A DNA stretch of 64,000 nucleotides from Acetobacteraceae bacterium (GCA_004843165.1 CP039459.1:1689001-1753000); one strand, 5' to 3'; shown: positions 33,878 to 44,332, numbered from the stretch's first letter. Translations and numbers: made by a program. Notes: generated from the letters alone by a model not told the origin.

Positions 33878-35170
33878 CAGGATATTTTACCTGTTTCAGA
33901 TTTGGAATTTTCTGGACTTATGCGCCCCTATTTAGGGCTATTAAATTCTCAAAAATCTCCCTTGCTCATTGGGGTTTCCGGCGGAACGGATTCTATGGCT
34001 TTGGCTTATTTAGCCTCTCGCTTTATGGATGTTTTTGCTGTGATTGTAGATCATGGGCTGCGTACAGAATCTTCAGAAGAGGCAAAGCTAACAGCAGAGC
34101 GCCTTTCTAAACTTGGCATTGAAACGAGCATTATTCGCATAAATCCTGATTATTATCCAAAAGGGACTGGGGTTCAGGAGCGCGCGAGAGGCGCAAGGTT
34201 TGAAGCTTTTCATAAAATAGCCCGAGAGCGCCAAACAAATTTAATTGCTTTAGCGCATCATCAAGGGGATCAAGATGAAACGCTTTATATGCGTTGGCGG
34301 AAAAAAAGTGGAAATTTCGGTTTAGCCGGGATACAGCCGCTTGTAAAAGATAAAGATCTTTTTGTTTTGCGTCCTTTACTGCCCATTTCTAGAGCACGTT
34401 TACAGGCGACTTTGATCCGCAATAAAGTAAATTGGTGTGAAGATCCCTCTAATCAAAATCGTCACTATGAACGGGTTAGGGTGCGCCAGGATATTTCGAA
34501 AGATGAGCGCCAAAAAATGCGTCATCTTTCCGGTTTGGCACGCTGTAATATTGTTTTTGAGCGATATGCACTCTTTGAAGCGTGGAGAAAACATTTCCAA
34601 TGGCATGAAGATGCCGGCTGGGCTGAAATCTCTATTTCATTTTGGACAAATGTCTCGAAAAAAACGGCTCTGACGCTTTTAAGATATGCTATTCAGCTCA
34701 TTTCTGCCTCTCCGCATCCGCCTGCTTTTTCAGCAGTATCTCGTCTCTATATGGATCGTTTTGGAACGCTTGGCGGTGTGCAGCTTAAAAAATTTTTCAA
34801 AAGAGAAACTTATTCTCAGCCAACGTTTCTCCTTGTTCGGGAGATGCGAGATCTTCCAGTGATTTCTTTACAGGATTTATATTCTCAAAATTATGAAACT
34901 TCTTCTTTATGGGGAGGGGTCTGGGCTTGGGAAGGCGAGCATTTTGAGGATCCAGAAATAGAGGTTCGCCCTTTGGGAAATTTAAAAGAGCGTTTAAGGG
35001 AAAGAGACTTGCCATTGGAAGTCGCACAATCCTTGCCGTCTCTTTGGAAGGGAGAAGAATTTTTAGGCACCGTGGAAAAAAAAGGGACTTTAAAATCTTT
35101 TCCTAAATTATCCTTTAAATGGGCTGGAAATGATTTTTTAGCATTAATTAGGTGTAAAGAACTTTATTAG
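33875..35170 (+). CDS. tilS: tRNA(Ile)-lysidine synthetase, apparent ATT start
   Basis: Changes C34 of the CAU-anticodon isoleucine tRNA to lysidine; an essential enzyme. The PP-loop ATPase motif is LIGVSGGTDSMALAYLASRF near residue 30, followed by VDHGLRTESSEEAKLTAERL, GARFEAF, LIALAHHQGDQDETLYMR and the C-terminal domain. The usual homologues begin shortly before the PP-loop, and an ATT at 33875 fits this well (IQDILPVSDLEFSGLM) with a perfect AAGGAG 7 nt upstream. A TTG at 33812 gives a 21-residue extension that matches nothing and has no Shine-Dalgarno. The product is 431 residues. Convergent with a small gene; two inverted repeats follow. Confidence 0.88.
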   Translation: MQDILPVSDLEFSGLMRPYLGLLNSQKSPLLIGVSGGTDSMALAYLASRFMDVFAVIVDHGLRTESSEEAKLTAERLSKLGIETSIIRINPDYYPKGTGVQERARGARFEAFHKIARERQTNLIALAHHQGDQDETLYMRWRKKSGNFGLAGIQPLVKDKDLFVLRPLLPISRARLQATLIRNKVNWCEDPSNQNRHYERVRVRQDISKDERQKMRHLSGLARCNIVFERYALFEAWRKHFQWHEDAGWAEISISFWTNVSKKTALTLLRYAIQLISASPHPPAFSAVSRLYMDRFGTLGGVQLKKFFKRETYSQPTFLLVREMRDLPVISLQDLYSQNYETSSLWGGVWAWEGEHFEDPEIEVRPLGNLKERLRERDLPLEVAQSLPSLWKGEEFLGTVEKKGTLKSFPKLSFKWAGNDFLALIRCKELY

Positions 35171-35192
35171 AGCGTTGATGTTGTGATTAGCG

Positions 35193-35229
35193 TTTCTAAT
35201 AAGGCGATGGTTTGTCACCTTATTAGAAA
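35193..35229. terminator. Long imperfect palindrome after tilS
   Basis: TTTCTAATAAGG (35193-35204) and CCTTATTAGAAA (35218-35229) are perfect 12-bp complements; with one mismatch the stem extends to 15 bp around a 7-nt loop. It sits between two convergent genes, so a bidirectional terminator is likely, although it lacks a clear T tract. Confidence 0.6.
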
Positions 35230-35230
35230 T

Positions 35231-35250
35231 AATATGCTGGATTGCATATT
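35231..35250. repeat. Second palindrome next to the first
   Basis: AATATGC and GCATATT form a perfect 7-bp stem around 6 nt. It begins one base after the preceding palindrome. It may be part of the same termination signal, or a binding site. Confidence 0.4.
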
Positions 35251-35361
35251 AGTGTTGATCAAAAAAGCCTTCTTTAGCAAAGGTGTCTTTAAGGATACTT
35301 CTGCTTAATAAAGGAAGAAAATCGTTTTCAGAAAATGTAATCGTTAGCGTAAAGGCAGTTT

Positions 35362-35637
35362 TTACTTATCTTCTGTGATAAGTGTTTCTAAAACCTCTAT
35401 GAGTTTCTTTCTGGCTTCATTGTTGCCCGGAAGCATAAACCAAAGAGGATTTCCATGTCGTCCAGTTGGACAACTAGATGTCCCTGGCGCACCGCTCCAA
35501 CGGATACCTGTACCATTCTTCCATTTACCTTTTGTTATTTTTGCAATGGAAAAGCATTTATCATCAAAAAGAACTTCAACCTCATCAACCCAGCCTTCTG
35601 GGAATAAAACACTTTCAGGATTTACGGAATTAGCCAA
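35362..35637 (-). CDS. Small protein of unknown function
   Basis: A 91-residue protein I do not recognise. It has no signal peptide or membrane helix. Residues 20-60 include FDDKCFSIAKITKGKWKNGT and RWSGAPGTSSCPTGRHGNP, a Trp/Gly-rich beta-like region, and the C-terminus is helical (NNEARKKLIEVLETLITED). The start is TTG at 35637 with AGGA 8 nt upstream, which supports translation. It stands alone on the minus strand between tilS and ftsH, convergent to tilS. A transcript control role is possible but not supported. Confidence 0.6.
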   Translation of the reverse strand: MANSVNPESVLFPEGWVDEVEVLFDDKCFSIAKITKGKWKNGTGIRWSGAPGTSSCPTGRHGNPLWFMLPGNNEARKKLIEVLETLITEDK

Positions 35638-35835
35638 GATCTTGATCCTATTTTTATAAATTTTAAAGGGATATTAAAGACAGATTGTCCTTGAAAAATA
35701 TTTTTCTTTTGTTTGTATACAGAGGTCAAGGGATTTTCTCTATCAAAAATACCGTTATAAATGGGCTGGAAGTGATTTTTGTGATCTTATTCACATAAAA
35801 AAAAGATAAAATTGTCAAAGATTTCGTTTTTTATC

Positions 35836-35863
35836 CTTAATTTTTAAAGAGAAACCCCTATAT
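35836..35863 (+). promoter_or_regulatory. Heat-shock-like promoter candidate upstream of ftsH
   Basis: Between a minus-strand gene and ftsH lie 320 bp (35638-35957). CTTAAT at 35836-35841 and CCCCTATAT at 35855-35863 are 13 bp apart, which resembles sigma-32 promoters (CTTGAA and CCCCATnT). The -35 match is partial. Apart from an AGATAA/TTATCT repeat near 35871-35888, nothing else in the spacer could be assigned. Confidence 0.35.
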
Positions 35864-35957
35864 TGCTTAGAGATAAGAATTTTTATCTTTCCTCTAGATA
35901 TGAGATGGCATCAGAATATATCTTAGGATTGAGTATTTTTGGATGTATGGGTTTTAA

Positions 35958-37853
35958 ATGAAAAATATCGGACGCAATGTTGCCCTCTGGGTTATTTTGA
36001 TTTCATCAGGACTGTTGCTACTCAGTGTCTTTCAGTCTGGGAATCGTCACCATCCATCTGAGCAAATGAGTTTTTCTGAATTTCTACATGACGTTGACCA
36101 GCATCAGGTGCGTTCTGTTGTTATTCATGATCAAAATATTTCAGGCCAGTTTACAAATGATAAAACATTTGAAACCTATGCGCCCTTAGACCCAACTTTA
36201 CCACAGCATCTTGTGAGTGCAGGGGTAAAGGTCGAGCTTGCGAAGCCGCCGGAAAATGATGAAAATCCTTTCATGCATTATATTTCCGCTTGGTTGCCAA
36301 TTCTACTTCTTCTTGGTTTGTGTTTTATGGTTTTTCGCCAGATGCAATCCGGTGGGGCACGTGGCGCGATGGGGTTTGGTAAATCCCGTGCAAAGCTTTT
36401 AACGGAAAAGCAAGGGAAGGTTACTTTTGCAGATGTCGCCGGAATTGATGAGGCAAAAGCTGAACTTGAGGAAGTTGTTGATTTCCTTAAAGATCCTCAG
36501 AAATTCACACGCTTGGGCGGAAAAATTCCAAAAGGCGTTCTTTTGGTAGGTCCTCCAGGTACGGGTAAAACACTTCTTGCAAGATCTGTTGCAGGTGAGG
36601 CAAGTGTCCCATTTTTTAGTATTTCAGGATCTGATTTTGTTGAGATGTTTGTGGGCGTTGGGGCATCCCGTGTCCGTGATATGTTTGAGCAAGGTAAGAA
36701 ATCCGCACCATGCATTATTTTTATTGATGAGATTGATGCCGTTGGCCGTCATCGTGGCGCTGGTCTTGGCGGAGGAAATGATGAGCGTGAGCAGACACTG
36801 AACCAAATGTTGGTAGAAATGGATGGTTTTGAAAGTAATGAAGGGGTCATCCTCATTGCCGCGACAAACCGTCCGGATGTTCTTGATCCTGCTTTATTAC
36901 GTCCAGGACGTTTTGACAGGCAGGTTGTCGTGCCAAATCCTGACGTGAGCGGCCGTGAGAAGATCTTACGTGTTCACATGAAAAAATTGCCGATTTCTTC
37001 CGATGTTGATGCTAGAATTATTGCTCGGGGTACACCAGGTTTTTCCGGTGCTGATTTGGCTAATTTAGTAAATGAAGCTGCGCTTTTTGCCGCACGTCAA
37101 GATCATAAACTTGTCTCAATGATTCAGTTTGAAGAGGCGAAAGACAAGGTGATGATGGGGGCAGAACGTCGTTCTATGGTGATGACGGCAGAAGAAAAGA
37201 AAATGACAGCTTATCATGAGGGAGGGCATGCGCTTTGTGCCTATCTCATGCCTGGCAGTGATGCGATTCATAAAGCAACGATTGTTCCCCGTGGACAGGC
37301 GTTGGGGATGGTGATGACCCTGCCAGAAAAAGATAATGTTTCCTATAGTCGCAAATGGTGTCTTGCACGTTTGGTCATTGCGATGGGCGGGCGTGTCGCT
37401 GAGGAGATTATCTTTGGACGTGACGAAGTAAGTGCCGGCGCTTCGGGAGATATTAAAGGCGCCACAGATATTGCGCGCCGTATGATTATGCAGTGGGGAA
37501 TGAGCGATACGCTAGGAATGGTTGGTTATGATGGTGGCCAAGAAGTCTTTTTAGGGCATTCCATGGCGCAACAGCGTAATATTTCTGAGCAAACAGCACG
37601 TGAAGTCGATAAGGAAGTCAAATCCTTAATCGATGATGCTTACGCAACAAGTCGTCAGTTGATTTTGGATAATATTGAAGCGCTTCACCGTATTGCCCAC
37701 GCATTACAAGAGCATGAAACCCTAACAGGGAATGAAATTGGCAGTATTATTAAGGGGGAAGAAATTCCTGCCCCAGTTATTGAGGGAGAAGTTGTTCGCC
37801 GTTCTAGCTCTGGGCGGCGTGCCTCGGTACCAACAGTGCCTTTTCCCATCTAG
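35958..37853 (+). CDS. ftsH: ATP-dependent membrane zinc metalloprotease FtsH
   Basis: A hexameric AAA+ protease that destroys misassembled membrane proteins and regulators such as sigma-32 or LpxC. Two transmembrane helices (about residues 7-25 and 107-125) flank a small periplasmic domain. The ATPase part has [35 protein letters not shown], the second region of homology [20 protein letters not shown] and the pore loop. The zinc site HEGGH in [18 protein letters not shown] follows, and the third zinc ligand Asp lies near [20 protein letters not shown]. The length of 631 residues is normal. tilS upstream is the usual alphaproteobacterial neighbour; the small gene between them is not. Confidence 0.98.
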   Translation: MKNIGRNVALWVILISSGLLLLSVFQSGNRHHPSEQMSFSEFLHDVDQHQVRSVVIHDQNISGQFTNDKTFETYAPLDPTLPQHLVSAGVKVELAKPPENDENPFMHYISAWLPILLLLGLCFMVFRQMQSGGARGAMGFGKSRAKLLTEKQGKVTFADVAGIDEAKAELEEVVDFLKDPQKFTRLGGKIPKGVLLVGPPGTGKTLLARSVAGEASVPFFSISGSDFVEMFVGVGASRVRDMFEQGKKSAPCIIFIDEIDAVGRHRGAGLGGGNDEREQTLNQMLVEMDGFESNEGVILIAATNRPDVLDPALLRPGRFDRQVVVPNPDVSGREKILRVHMKKLPISSDVDARIIARGTPGFSGADLANLVNEAALFAARQDHKLVSMIQFEEAKDKVMMGAERRSMVMTAEEKKMTAYHEGGHALCAYLMPGSDAIHKATIVPRGQALGMVMTLPEKDNVSYSRKWCLARLVIAMGGRVAEEIIFGRDEVSAGASGDIKGATDIARRMIMQWGMSDTLGMVGYDGGQEVFLGHSMAQQRNISEQTAREVDKEVKSLIDDAYATSRQLILDNIEALHRIAHALQEHETLTGNEIGSIIKGEEIPAPVIEGEVVRRSSSGRRASVPTVPFPI

Positions 37854-37931
37854 GGAGAGGCATTAAAGATAATGCAGATATTAGTGAAATGATAATTTTA
37901 ACCCTGCGATGAGAATAGGGGATGGGAATTT

Positions 37932-39284
37932 ATGGCCGGACAGCATAAAAGACGTTTTTTTGGGACAGATGGTCTTCGTGGCAGGGCAAATCAGTCACCA
38001 TTACTCGTTGAAACAGCTCAAAAATTAGGGCAGGCTGCCGGCCTATATTTTCAAAGACGTCCAGCTGGCCGCCATCAGGTCGTTTTAGGAAAAGACACAC
38101 GTCTTTCGGGCTATATGCTTGAGAGTGCTTTGGCTTCGGGATTTCTTTCTGTTGGGATGGATGTGATTTTTTTAGGTCCCTTGCCGACGCCGGGAGTTGC
38201 CGCTCTGACACGTTCCTTGCGTGCTGATCTTGGTGTGGTGATTTCAGCCTCTCATAATCCTTCAGAAGATAATGGCATTAAATTATTCGGCCCAGATGGT
38301 TTTAAACTTTCGGATGAGGCAGAAATTGAGATTGAGCGGTTGATGCTGTCAGATCTGACAGATTCTTTAGCCTTTCCTAAAGAAATAGGTCGTGCAGGGC
38401 GTCTTGATGATGCCGCAGGCCGTTATATGGAAATTACGAAATCCTCTTTACCAAGAGGTGTTCGTCTTGATGGACTTAAAATTGTTGTGGATTGCGCTCA
38501 TGGGGCGGCATATCAAGTTGCACCAAAGGTTCTCTGGGAGCTTGGTGCGGATGTTATTAAAGTAGGCTGTTCTCCAGATGGTGAAAATATCAATGATGGG
38601 GTAGGCTCCACCCATCCGGAAAAAATGTGTCAAAAAGTTGTTGAAACAGGTGCGCATTGCGGTATTGCATTAGATGGTGATGCTGATCGCTTATTGATGG
38701 CGGATGAAAAAGGCCATTTGGTGGATGGGGATCAAATTTTAGCTTTGATTGCAACGCTTTTTCAGCAAGAAGGCAATTTAAAAGGAAATATCGTTGTCGC
38801 AACGATAATGTCTAATCTTGGACTGGAAAAATATCTTTCAGAAAAAAATATTTCTCTTGAGCGGACTTCTGTCGGTGATCGTTATGTACAGCAAAAAATG
38901 CGAGAACTTGGTGCCAATATTGGAGGAGAGCAATCTGGGCATATTATTCTTTCAGATTATAGCTTTACAGGGGATGGACTGGTCGCTGCATTGCAAATTT
39001 TAGCAGCCCTTGTAGGAAGCGGATCTAAGGCGAGTGCGTTATTCCGTGTTTTTCAGCCCTTTCCTCAGAAAATGGTTAATCTTCCTTTAAAAGATAAAAA
39101 TGATCCTGAATTGCCTCAAAAAATAGAAGCGGCAAAAAATTGGGCAAAAAACTCTTTGCTTGAGAGAGGACGTCTTGTCCTGCGTCCAAGTGGTACAGAG
39201 CCTCTTTTGCGTGTTATGGTTGAGGCGGATAACCAAGACCTCCTAGAGAAGACGATGGCCGGAACGCTTGAAATCTTAAAATAA
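37932..39284 (+). CDS. glmM: Phosphoglucosamine mutase
   Basis: Makes glucosamine 1-phosphate from glucosamine 6-phosphate for peptidoglycan and LPS. It has [17 protein letters not shown] at the start, the phosphoserine loop [20 protein letters not shown] at about residue 100, the metal-binding [11 protein letters not shown], the sugar loop GGEQSGHII and the phosphate loop [16 protein letters not shown]. The 450-residue size is standard. It follows ftsH at 78 bp; the folP gene that lies between the two in many bacteria is absent here. tkt starts 33 bp downstream. Confidence 0.97.
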   Translation: MAGQHKRRFFGTDGLRGRANQSPLLVETAQKLGQAAGLYFQRRPAGRHQVVLGKDTRLSGYMLESALASGFLSVGMDVIFLGPLPTPGVAALTRSLRADLGVVISASHNPSEDNGIKLFGPDGFKLSDEAEIEIERLMLSDLTDSLAFPKEIGRAGRLDDAAGRYMEITKSSLPRGVRLDGLKIVVDCAHGAAYQVAPKVLWELGADVIKVGCSPDGENINDGVGSTHPEKMCQKVVETGAHCGIALDGDADRLLMADEKGHLVDGDQILALIATLFQQEGNLKGNIVVATIMSNLGLEKYLSEKNISLERTSVGDRYVQQKMRELGANIGGEQSGHIILSDYSFTGDGLVAALQILAALVGSGSKASALFRVFQPFPQKMVNLPLKDKNDPELPQKIEAAKNWAKNSLLERGRLVLRPSGTEPLLRVMVEADNQDLLEKTMAGTLEILK

Positions 39285-39317
39285 GACGATATTTTTCTCG
39301 AAAAGATAATCATAAAT

Positions 39318-41396
39318 ATGCAGGATAAAGTTCGAAACGATCCTATCCATGACATTCACGGGGCGGAAAAAGCGATTGCGGCTCTTCGTATCTTGTCTGC
39401 TGAATCTGTTTATCATGCAGGTTCGGGACATTTAGGGGCACCTTTAGGCTTGGCGCCGGCCTTATATGCTCTATGGGCACATGAAATCCTTTATGATCCA
39501 ACGAATCCTTTATGGGAGGGGAGAGATCGTTTTATTCTCTCTGGTGGACATGGCTCTGTCCTCTATTATGTTTTGATGCATCTGGCTGCGTTTAGAGATT
39601 CAAAAGGACAAGCTTATTTAACCTCTGAACAGCTTAGAAAATTACGAAAACTCGGCTCTTTAACCCCAGCACATCCAGAATATGGCCATACTTTAGGCGT
39701 TGAAATGACAACCGGTCCTTTAGGGCAGGGCTGTGCCTCTTCGGTTGGGATGGCGGCAGGAGTGAAATGGCTACAGGCATCGTACCCAGATTCAAATCTT
39801 TTTGAACAGCGGATTTTTACCTTTTGCGGTGATGGCGATTTGATGGAAGGCATAAGTGCCGAAGCAGCTTCTCTCGCCGGTCACTGGGGGTTAGGAAATC
39901 TTGTTTGGATTTACGATAATAATAAAGTGAGTATTGAGGGGAAAACAACCCTTGCTTTTAGCGAAGATGTGACTGCGCGCTTTAAGGCTTATGGCTGGCA
40001 TATTGAAACCGTTGAGGATGGAGAGGACTGGCAAGCTGTTCTTCAAGCTCTAAAAAAAACACGGGGACGTGACAGGCCAACCTTTATTGATCTTCATACT
40101 TGTATTGGACGTGGTCTTTTAAATCGTGAGGGGACAGAAAGAGCCCATGGCGGTACCCTTACTAAAGAAGAGCTTCAAACTTTATATCGCTTGAATAATT
40201 GGCACGGGAAAGATTTTCTTGCAGCGGATCAAGATGTTTTTGCGCATTTTGCCGAAACTTTAGGGTTGCGAGGACAAAAAGCCCATGAAGCATGGCAACG
40301 AAAATTTCAGATTTTTAAAAAAGATAATCCTGAAAAAGCGCTCTGTTTAGAAAATATTTTTAAGGGGAAATTGCCTCAAAATTGGGATCAATGCCTTGAA
40401 GAAATACTAAGCGAAAAAGGAAGCGTTTCGACCCGTATCAGCTCTGGAAAAATATTATCTGCGATTGCGGAAACGGTACCCTTTCTCTTAGGCGGTGCAG
40501 GGGATGTTGGTCCTTCAACATTTACTCTTTTGGCGAATGAAAAAGATTTTGGAGGCAAGGAAGGCTTTTCTTTCACAGGACGAAATTTCCATTTTGGTGT
40601 TAGGGAGGCCGGGATGGGAGCGATCGCAAATGGGATCGCTCTGATAGGATTGCGTCCGTTTGTTGGAACTTTTTTAGCCTTTTTTGATTATATACATCCG
40701 GCAATCCGTTTATCTGCCATGATGAAACTTCCTGTTATCTATGTTTTTACCTTAGACTCGATTAAAGTTGGTGAAGATGGGCCAACCCATCAGCCGGTTG
40801 AGCAGTTGGCACAGTTGCGTTCTATTCCTGGACTGACCGTTATTCGGCCTGCGGATGAATGTGAGACACAACAGGCTTGGCATTTTGCCATGGAAGCCAA
40901 GCGAACGCCTATTGCTTTGATTTTTTCCCGTCAGTCAGTGCCGCAATTAACTGCATCGCATATTGCAGATTATCCTGTTTCTAAAGGGGCCTATATTTTA
41001 AAAGAGGCTTGTCATGAAAATGGCCTGCCAGAGTGTATTCTAATGGCAAGTGGCTCCGAGGTAGCATTGGCGGAAGAAGTTTGGAAAAAACTTATCTTGT
41101 CAGATGTTAAGGCACGATTGGTTTCTTTCCCAAGCTTTGAATGTTTTGAACAGCAGTCCGAAGCGTATAAAGAAAAAATTTTACCGTCATCAGTTCGTGC
41201 CCGTATTGCGGTAGAGCTGGGGGTTTCTCAACCTTGGGGGAAATATTTAGGCTTGGAGGGGGGAATGCTTTCGGTTGAGGATTTTGGAGAATCTGGTGAT
41301 GGAGAAATTTTGGCGCGTTCCCGTGGTTTCACAGAGGAGAATTTGTTGGATTTAGTTCGCAAAGTGCTTTTGCGTTGTCAAAATAAAATTGAATAA
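39318..41396 (+). CDS. tkt: Transketolase
   Basis: A thiamine-diphosphate enzyme that moves two-carbon units between pentose and hexose phosphates. GSGHLGAPLGLAPALYALWA and SGGHGSVLYYVLMHLAAF near the N-terminus, the cofactor motif FTFCGDGDLMEGISAEAASL, the catalytic Glu in NFHFGVREAGMGAIANGIAL and the LDSIKVGEDGPTHQPVEQLA loop are all present. It is 692 residues, the normal length. It opens the cluster tkt-pgi-gnd-pgl-rpiA. It also needs the thiamine diphosphate supplied by the thi genes 8 kb downstream. Confidence 0.96.
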   Translation: MQDKVRNDPIHDIHGAEKAIAALRILSAESVYHAGSGHLGAPLGLAPALYALWAHEILYDPTNPLWEGRDRFILSGGHGSVLYYVLMHLAAFRDSKGQAYLTSEQLRKLRKLGSLTPAHPEYGHTLGVEMTTGPLGQGCASSVGMAAGVKWLQASYPDSNLFEQRIFTFCGDGDLMEGISAEAASLAGHWGLGNLVWIYDNNKVSIEGKTTLAFSEDVTARFKAYGWHIETVEDGEDWQAVLQALKKTRGRDRPTFIDLHTCIGRGLLNREGTERAHGGTLTKEELQTLYRLNNWHGKDFLAADQDVFAHFAETLGLRGQKAHEAWQRKFQIFKKDNPEKALCLENIFKGKLPQNWDQCLEEILSEKGSVSTRISSGKILSAIAETVPFLLGGAGDVGPSTFTLLANEKDFGGKEGFSFTGRNFHFGVREAGMGAIANGIALIGLRPFVGTFLAFFDYIHPAIRLSAMMKLPVIYVFTLDSIKVGEDGPTHQPVEQLAQLRSIPGLTVIRPADECETQQAWHFAMEAKRTPIALIFSRQSVPQLTASHIADYPVSKGAYILKEACHENGLPECILMASGSEVALAEEVWKKLILSDVKARLVSFPSFECFEQQSEAYKEKILPSSVRARIAVELGVSQPWGKYLGLEGGMLSVEDFGESGDGEILARSRGFTEENLLDLVRKVLLRCQNKIE

Positions 41397-41505
41397 AGTG
41401 CTTGGGGGTTTTGATAAGAGTTTGTTAAACTAATCCCGAAAAACAAGATTATTTTTCTTCCTACATATTTTAGAAATTTCAAGAAAAATAAGAGGAAAAT
41501 CAAAG

Positions 41506-43191
41506 ATGTCAGATACTCATCCACAAAATTCGCCAATCTCTCTTTTAGAGATCTCCTTTTCCCTTCCTACGGAGCAAAAAAAACATTTTGCTGAGTCTTT
41601 GGAAAGATGGAAGGAAAAGGGGCTCATTTCAAATCTTTGGGCCGGAGATTCAAACTTGTGGAAAGGGGATTCTGATGAGCATATGCTTGGATGGCTGAAA
41701 GCACCGGAAGATGAACCTGCGAAACTTTCTCAGGGTTTGAAACAGCTTTATGCAGAATCCAACAATTGGCAGCATGTTGTTTTACTTGGAATGGGCGGTT
41801 CTGCTCTGGGGGCAGAAGCTTTAAAAGCCTTCCTAGAACAGAAGAAAGAAGCGGCATCTTTGTTGGTTCTCGATAGTCTTGTACCGAGTGATGTTGAGGC
41901 TGTTTCAGCGCAGATTGATCCGCTAAAAACATTATTTATTGTTTCAAGTAAATCCGGTGGAACTTTAGAAAGTAATACGCTTTTTCATTATTTTTGGGGT
42001 AAGTTAGACTCTCTCCCGGAAGACAAACGTGGTGCGCATTTCGTGGCTGTGACAGATCCCGGCACCTCTTTGGAAACGCTTGCCCAAGATCGTGGTTTTT
42101 CTCATATTTTCCACGGCCACCCTAAAATTGGCGGTCGCTACTCTCTTTTCTCTGCTTTTGGATTAGTACCGCTTGCCGCTTCAGGATATGATCTTGAGCC
42201 TTTGTTGGCGGGTGCTGTTGAAATGATGCAGGCATGCTCCCCAAAAGCCCAAGCTGAAAAAAATCCGGGGCTTCTTTTAGGTACAGCGCTTGGGGTAGCT
42301 TGTCTTCAAGGGGCTGATAAGCTGATTTTTGATGCTTCAGATAAATTAAAAGCCTTTGGCCCTTGGCTGGAGCAGCTGATTGCAGAAAGTACAGGAAAAT
42401 TAGGGACAGGTATTTTCCCTGTTCTTCCAGAGGGAAAAAAAGCTTTAGCAGGGGCTGACCGTACTGTTGTTTATGCAGGGCTTTCTGCGCCGGAAAAAGC
42501 AAAGAATGCCTCTATCACTCTCAATCCGGAAAATACACAGCAAATTGGACAGATGTTCTATCTTTGGGAGTTTGCCATTGCCGTTGCAGGTTCTGTCATT
42601 TCCATTAACCCTTTTGATCAGCCAAATGTTGAATCCAGTAAAAAATTAAGCAGAGCCTTGGCGAAGGCCTATCATGAAACAGGCAAAGTTCCTGAGGTTG
42701 AGAATTTTTTAAAGGATGGTCTTTTAAGCTTTGCCTCACCAAGTGCGGCGCTTTTTGCAGCAGATAAAAATGCGGTTGAAGTATTTAAATCGGCCCTTAA
42801 AAGTCTAAAAGCTGGTGATTACCTTGGCCTTTTATTCTGGACCGGGAGGGAAAGTGCCGTAGCCGGGCAAAAAATAGCACATTTGCTTCAGGAATCTTTG
42901 GATGTTCCTGTTATGTTGGAAATGGGTCCTCGTTTTCTGCATTCAACAGGTCAGGCTTATAAGGGGGGTAAAAATGTAGGTTTATTTTTACAACTCACCT
43001 GCAATAAGAAAACTTTTTCTTCGGAAGAGTCAAAAGAGCTTGCTGTTCTTTCAGCGACACAAGAACAGGGAGATTACAAGGCGCTTTCAGAATCTAAGAG
43101 AAGGGTTTTACGCATTGAAATCGAAGATAATCTTGTTGAGGGCTTAAAAATCATAGAAAAAGATATTAAAAAAGCACTTGATCAGCTATGA
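41506..43191 (+). CDS. pgi: Glucose-6-phosphate isomerase of the Tal-Pgi fusion type, transaldolase part absent
   Basis: A 561-residue phosphosugar isomerase (SIS) protein: VVLLGMGGSALGAEALKAFL, IVSSKSGGTLESNTLFHYFW and GGRYSLFSAFGLVPLAASG are its sugar-phosphate-binding blocks. The sequence resembles the C-terminal half of the roughly 950-residue transaldolase/Pgi fusion known from acetic acid bacteria, not the E. coli-type Pgi. In particular NLWAGDSNLWKGDSDEHMLG (about residues 43-62) recalls the fusion's linker region. The first 40 residues are non-conserved and no transaldolase domain precedes it; the gap to tkt is only 109 bp. It has its own good ribosome site (AGAGGAAAA). Confidence 0.88.
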   Translation: MSDTHPQNSPISLLEISFSLPTEQKKHFAESLERWKEKGLISNLWAGDSNLWKGDSDEHMLGWLKAPEDEPAKLSQGLKQLYAESNNWQHVVLLGMGGSALGAEALKAFLEQKKEAASLLVLDSLVPSDVEAVSAQIDPLKTLFIVSSKSGGTLESNTLFHYFWGKLDSLPEDKRGAHFVAVTDPGTSLETLAQDRGFSHIFHGHPKIGGRYSLFSAFGLVPLAASGYDLEPLLAGAVEMMQACSPKAQAEKNPGLLLGTALGVACLQGADKLIFDASDKLKAFGPWLEQLIAESTGKLGTGIFPVLPEGKKALAGADRTVVYAGLSAPEKAKNASITLNPENTQQIGQMFYLWEFAIAVAGSVISINPFDQPNVESSKKLSRALAKAYHETGKVPEVENFLKDGLLSFASPSAALFAADKNAVEVFKSALKSLKAGDYLGLLFWTGRESAVAGQKIAHLLQESLDVPVMLEMGPRFLHSTGQAYKGGKNVGLFLQLTCNKKTFSSEESKELAVLSATQEQGDYKALSESKRRVLRIEIEDNLVEGLKIIEKDIKKALDQL

Positions 43192-43240
43192 ACTTACTAT
43201 TCATGATATATTGAGTTTGTAGTCAAAAATGTAAAATTTT

Positions 43241-43261
43241 GCAGAGGTGGGGGACTTCTGC
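43241..43261 (+). repeat. Hairpin upstream of gnd
   Basis: GCAGAGGT and ACTTCTGC pair over 8 positions (one G-U) around five G residues, 36 bp before gnd. A TAAAAT box precedes it, with a weak TTGAGT 15 bp upstream, so it may lie in the gnd leader. Confidence 0.35.
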
Positions 43262-43297
43262 GAAGGATAACGATTAAGAAAACCGAAAAGAGGTAAA

Positions 43298-44332
43298 ATG
43301 CGGATTGGAATAATCGGTTTAGGACGTATGGGCAGTAATATTGCAGTTCGTCTTACACGACATGGGCACGAGGTTGTCGTTTGGGACTGCGATCCGCAGG
43401 CCATTGCTGAAACGGTAGATCGTTGTGAGGAAAACCGTGCGGTTGCCGCATTTTCTCCTGAGGATCTTGTTCGTTATCTTGGAAAAGACGGTGGGCCCAA
43501 AATTGTTTGGGTGATGATCCCTGCCGGAAGTGCGACACAACAATGTTTAGATATTCTTTATGATTTGTTAGAAAAAGAAGATATCGTTATTGATGGCGGT
43601 AATAGCTATTTCAAGGATGATATTCGCAGGGCAGATCATTTCGCAACTAAAAATATTCATTATTTGGATGTCGGTACCTCTGGCGGCGTTTGGGGGCTAG
43701 AGCGTGGCTATTGCCTTATGTGTGGTGGTCGTAAAGAAATTTTCCTCAAAGTTGAACCTATCTTCAAAACACTTGCGCCGGGAAAAGGCTCTGTTAAGCC
43801 TGTTAAGCATCGTGGAGATGAACGTCATGATCCACGAGCGGAAGAAGGGTATCTTTACTGTGGACCATCTGGTTCCGGTCATTTTGTAAAAATGATTCAT
43901 AACGGTATTGAATATGGCATGATGCAGGCATTTGCCGAAGGATTTGACGTTCTTAAATCACGTAATCTTTCCCGTCTTCCAGAAAAAGAGCGTTATGACC
44001 TTAATCTTGCCGATATCGCAGAATTATGGCGTCGTGGCAGTGTTGTGACTTCATGGCTTTTGGATTTAAAAGCAGAGGCGCTCGCAAACTCTCCAGAATT
44101 ATCTGAATTTAGTGGTGTTGTTGCGGATTCAGGTGAGGGACGTTGGACGGTTGAGGCCGCTATTGATGAGGATGTTCCTGCACCTGTTATGACGGCAGCT
44201 CTTTTTGCGAGATTCCGTTCCCGCTCAGGGAATACATTCGGTGAGAAATCACTCTCCGCAATGCGCTACGGTTTTGGTGGTCATAAAGAAAATTCAACAT
44301 CTGTTTCCGATGTTGGTGAGGCTGCGAAATAG
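43298..44332 (+). CDS. gnd: 6-phosphogluconate dehydrogenase, decarboxylating (short type)
   Basis: Oxidises 6-phosphogluconate to ribulose 5-phosphate. [20 protein letters not shown] is the dinucleotide fold, VVWDCDP suggests preference for NAD over NADP because an acidic residue follows the second strand, and [28 protein letters not shown] and [20 protein letters not shown] give the substrate and catalytic residues. At 344 residues it is the short form, as opposed to the 470-residue enzyme of enterics. Good ribosome site (AAGAGG). pgl follows after 36 bp. It competes with Edd for the same substrate. Confidence 0.95.
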   Translation: MRIGIIGLGRMGSNIAVRLTRHGHEVVVWDCDPQAIAETVDRCEENRAVAAFSPEDLVRYLGKDGGPKIVWVMIPAGSATQQCLDILYDLLEKEDIVIDGGNSYFKDDIRRADHFATKNIHYLDVGTSGGVWGLERGYCLMCGGRKEIFLKVEPIFKTLAPGKGSVKPVKHRGDERHDPRAEEGYLYCGPSGSGHFVKMIHNGIEYGMMQAFAEGFDVLKSRNLSRLPEKERYDLNLADIAELWRRGSVVTSWLLDLKAEALANSPELSEFSGVVADSGEGRWTVEAAIDEDVPAPVMTAALFARFRSRSGNTFGEKSLSAMRYGFGGHKENSTSVSDVGEAAK

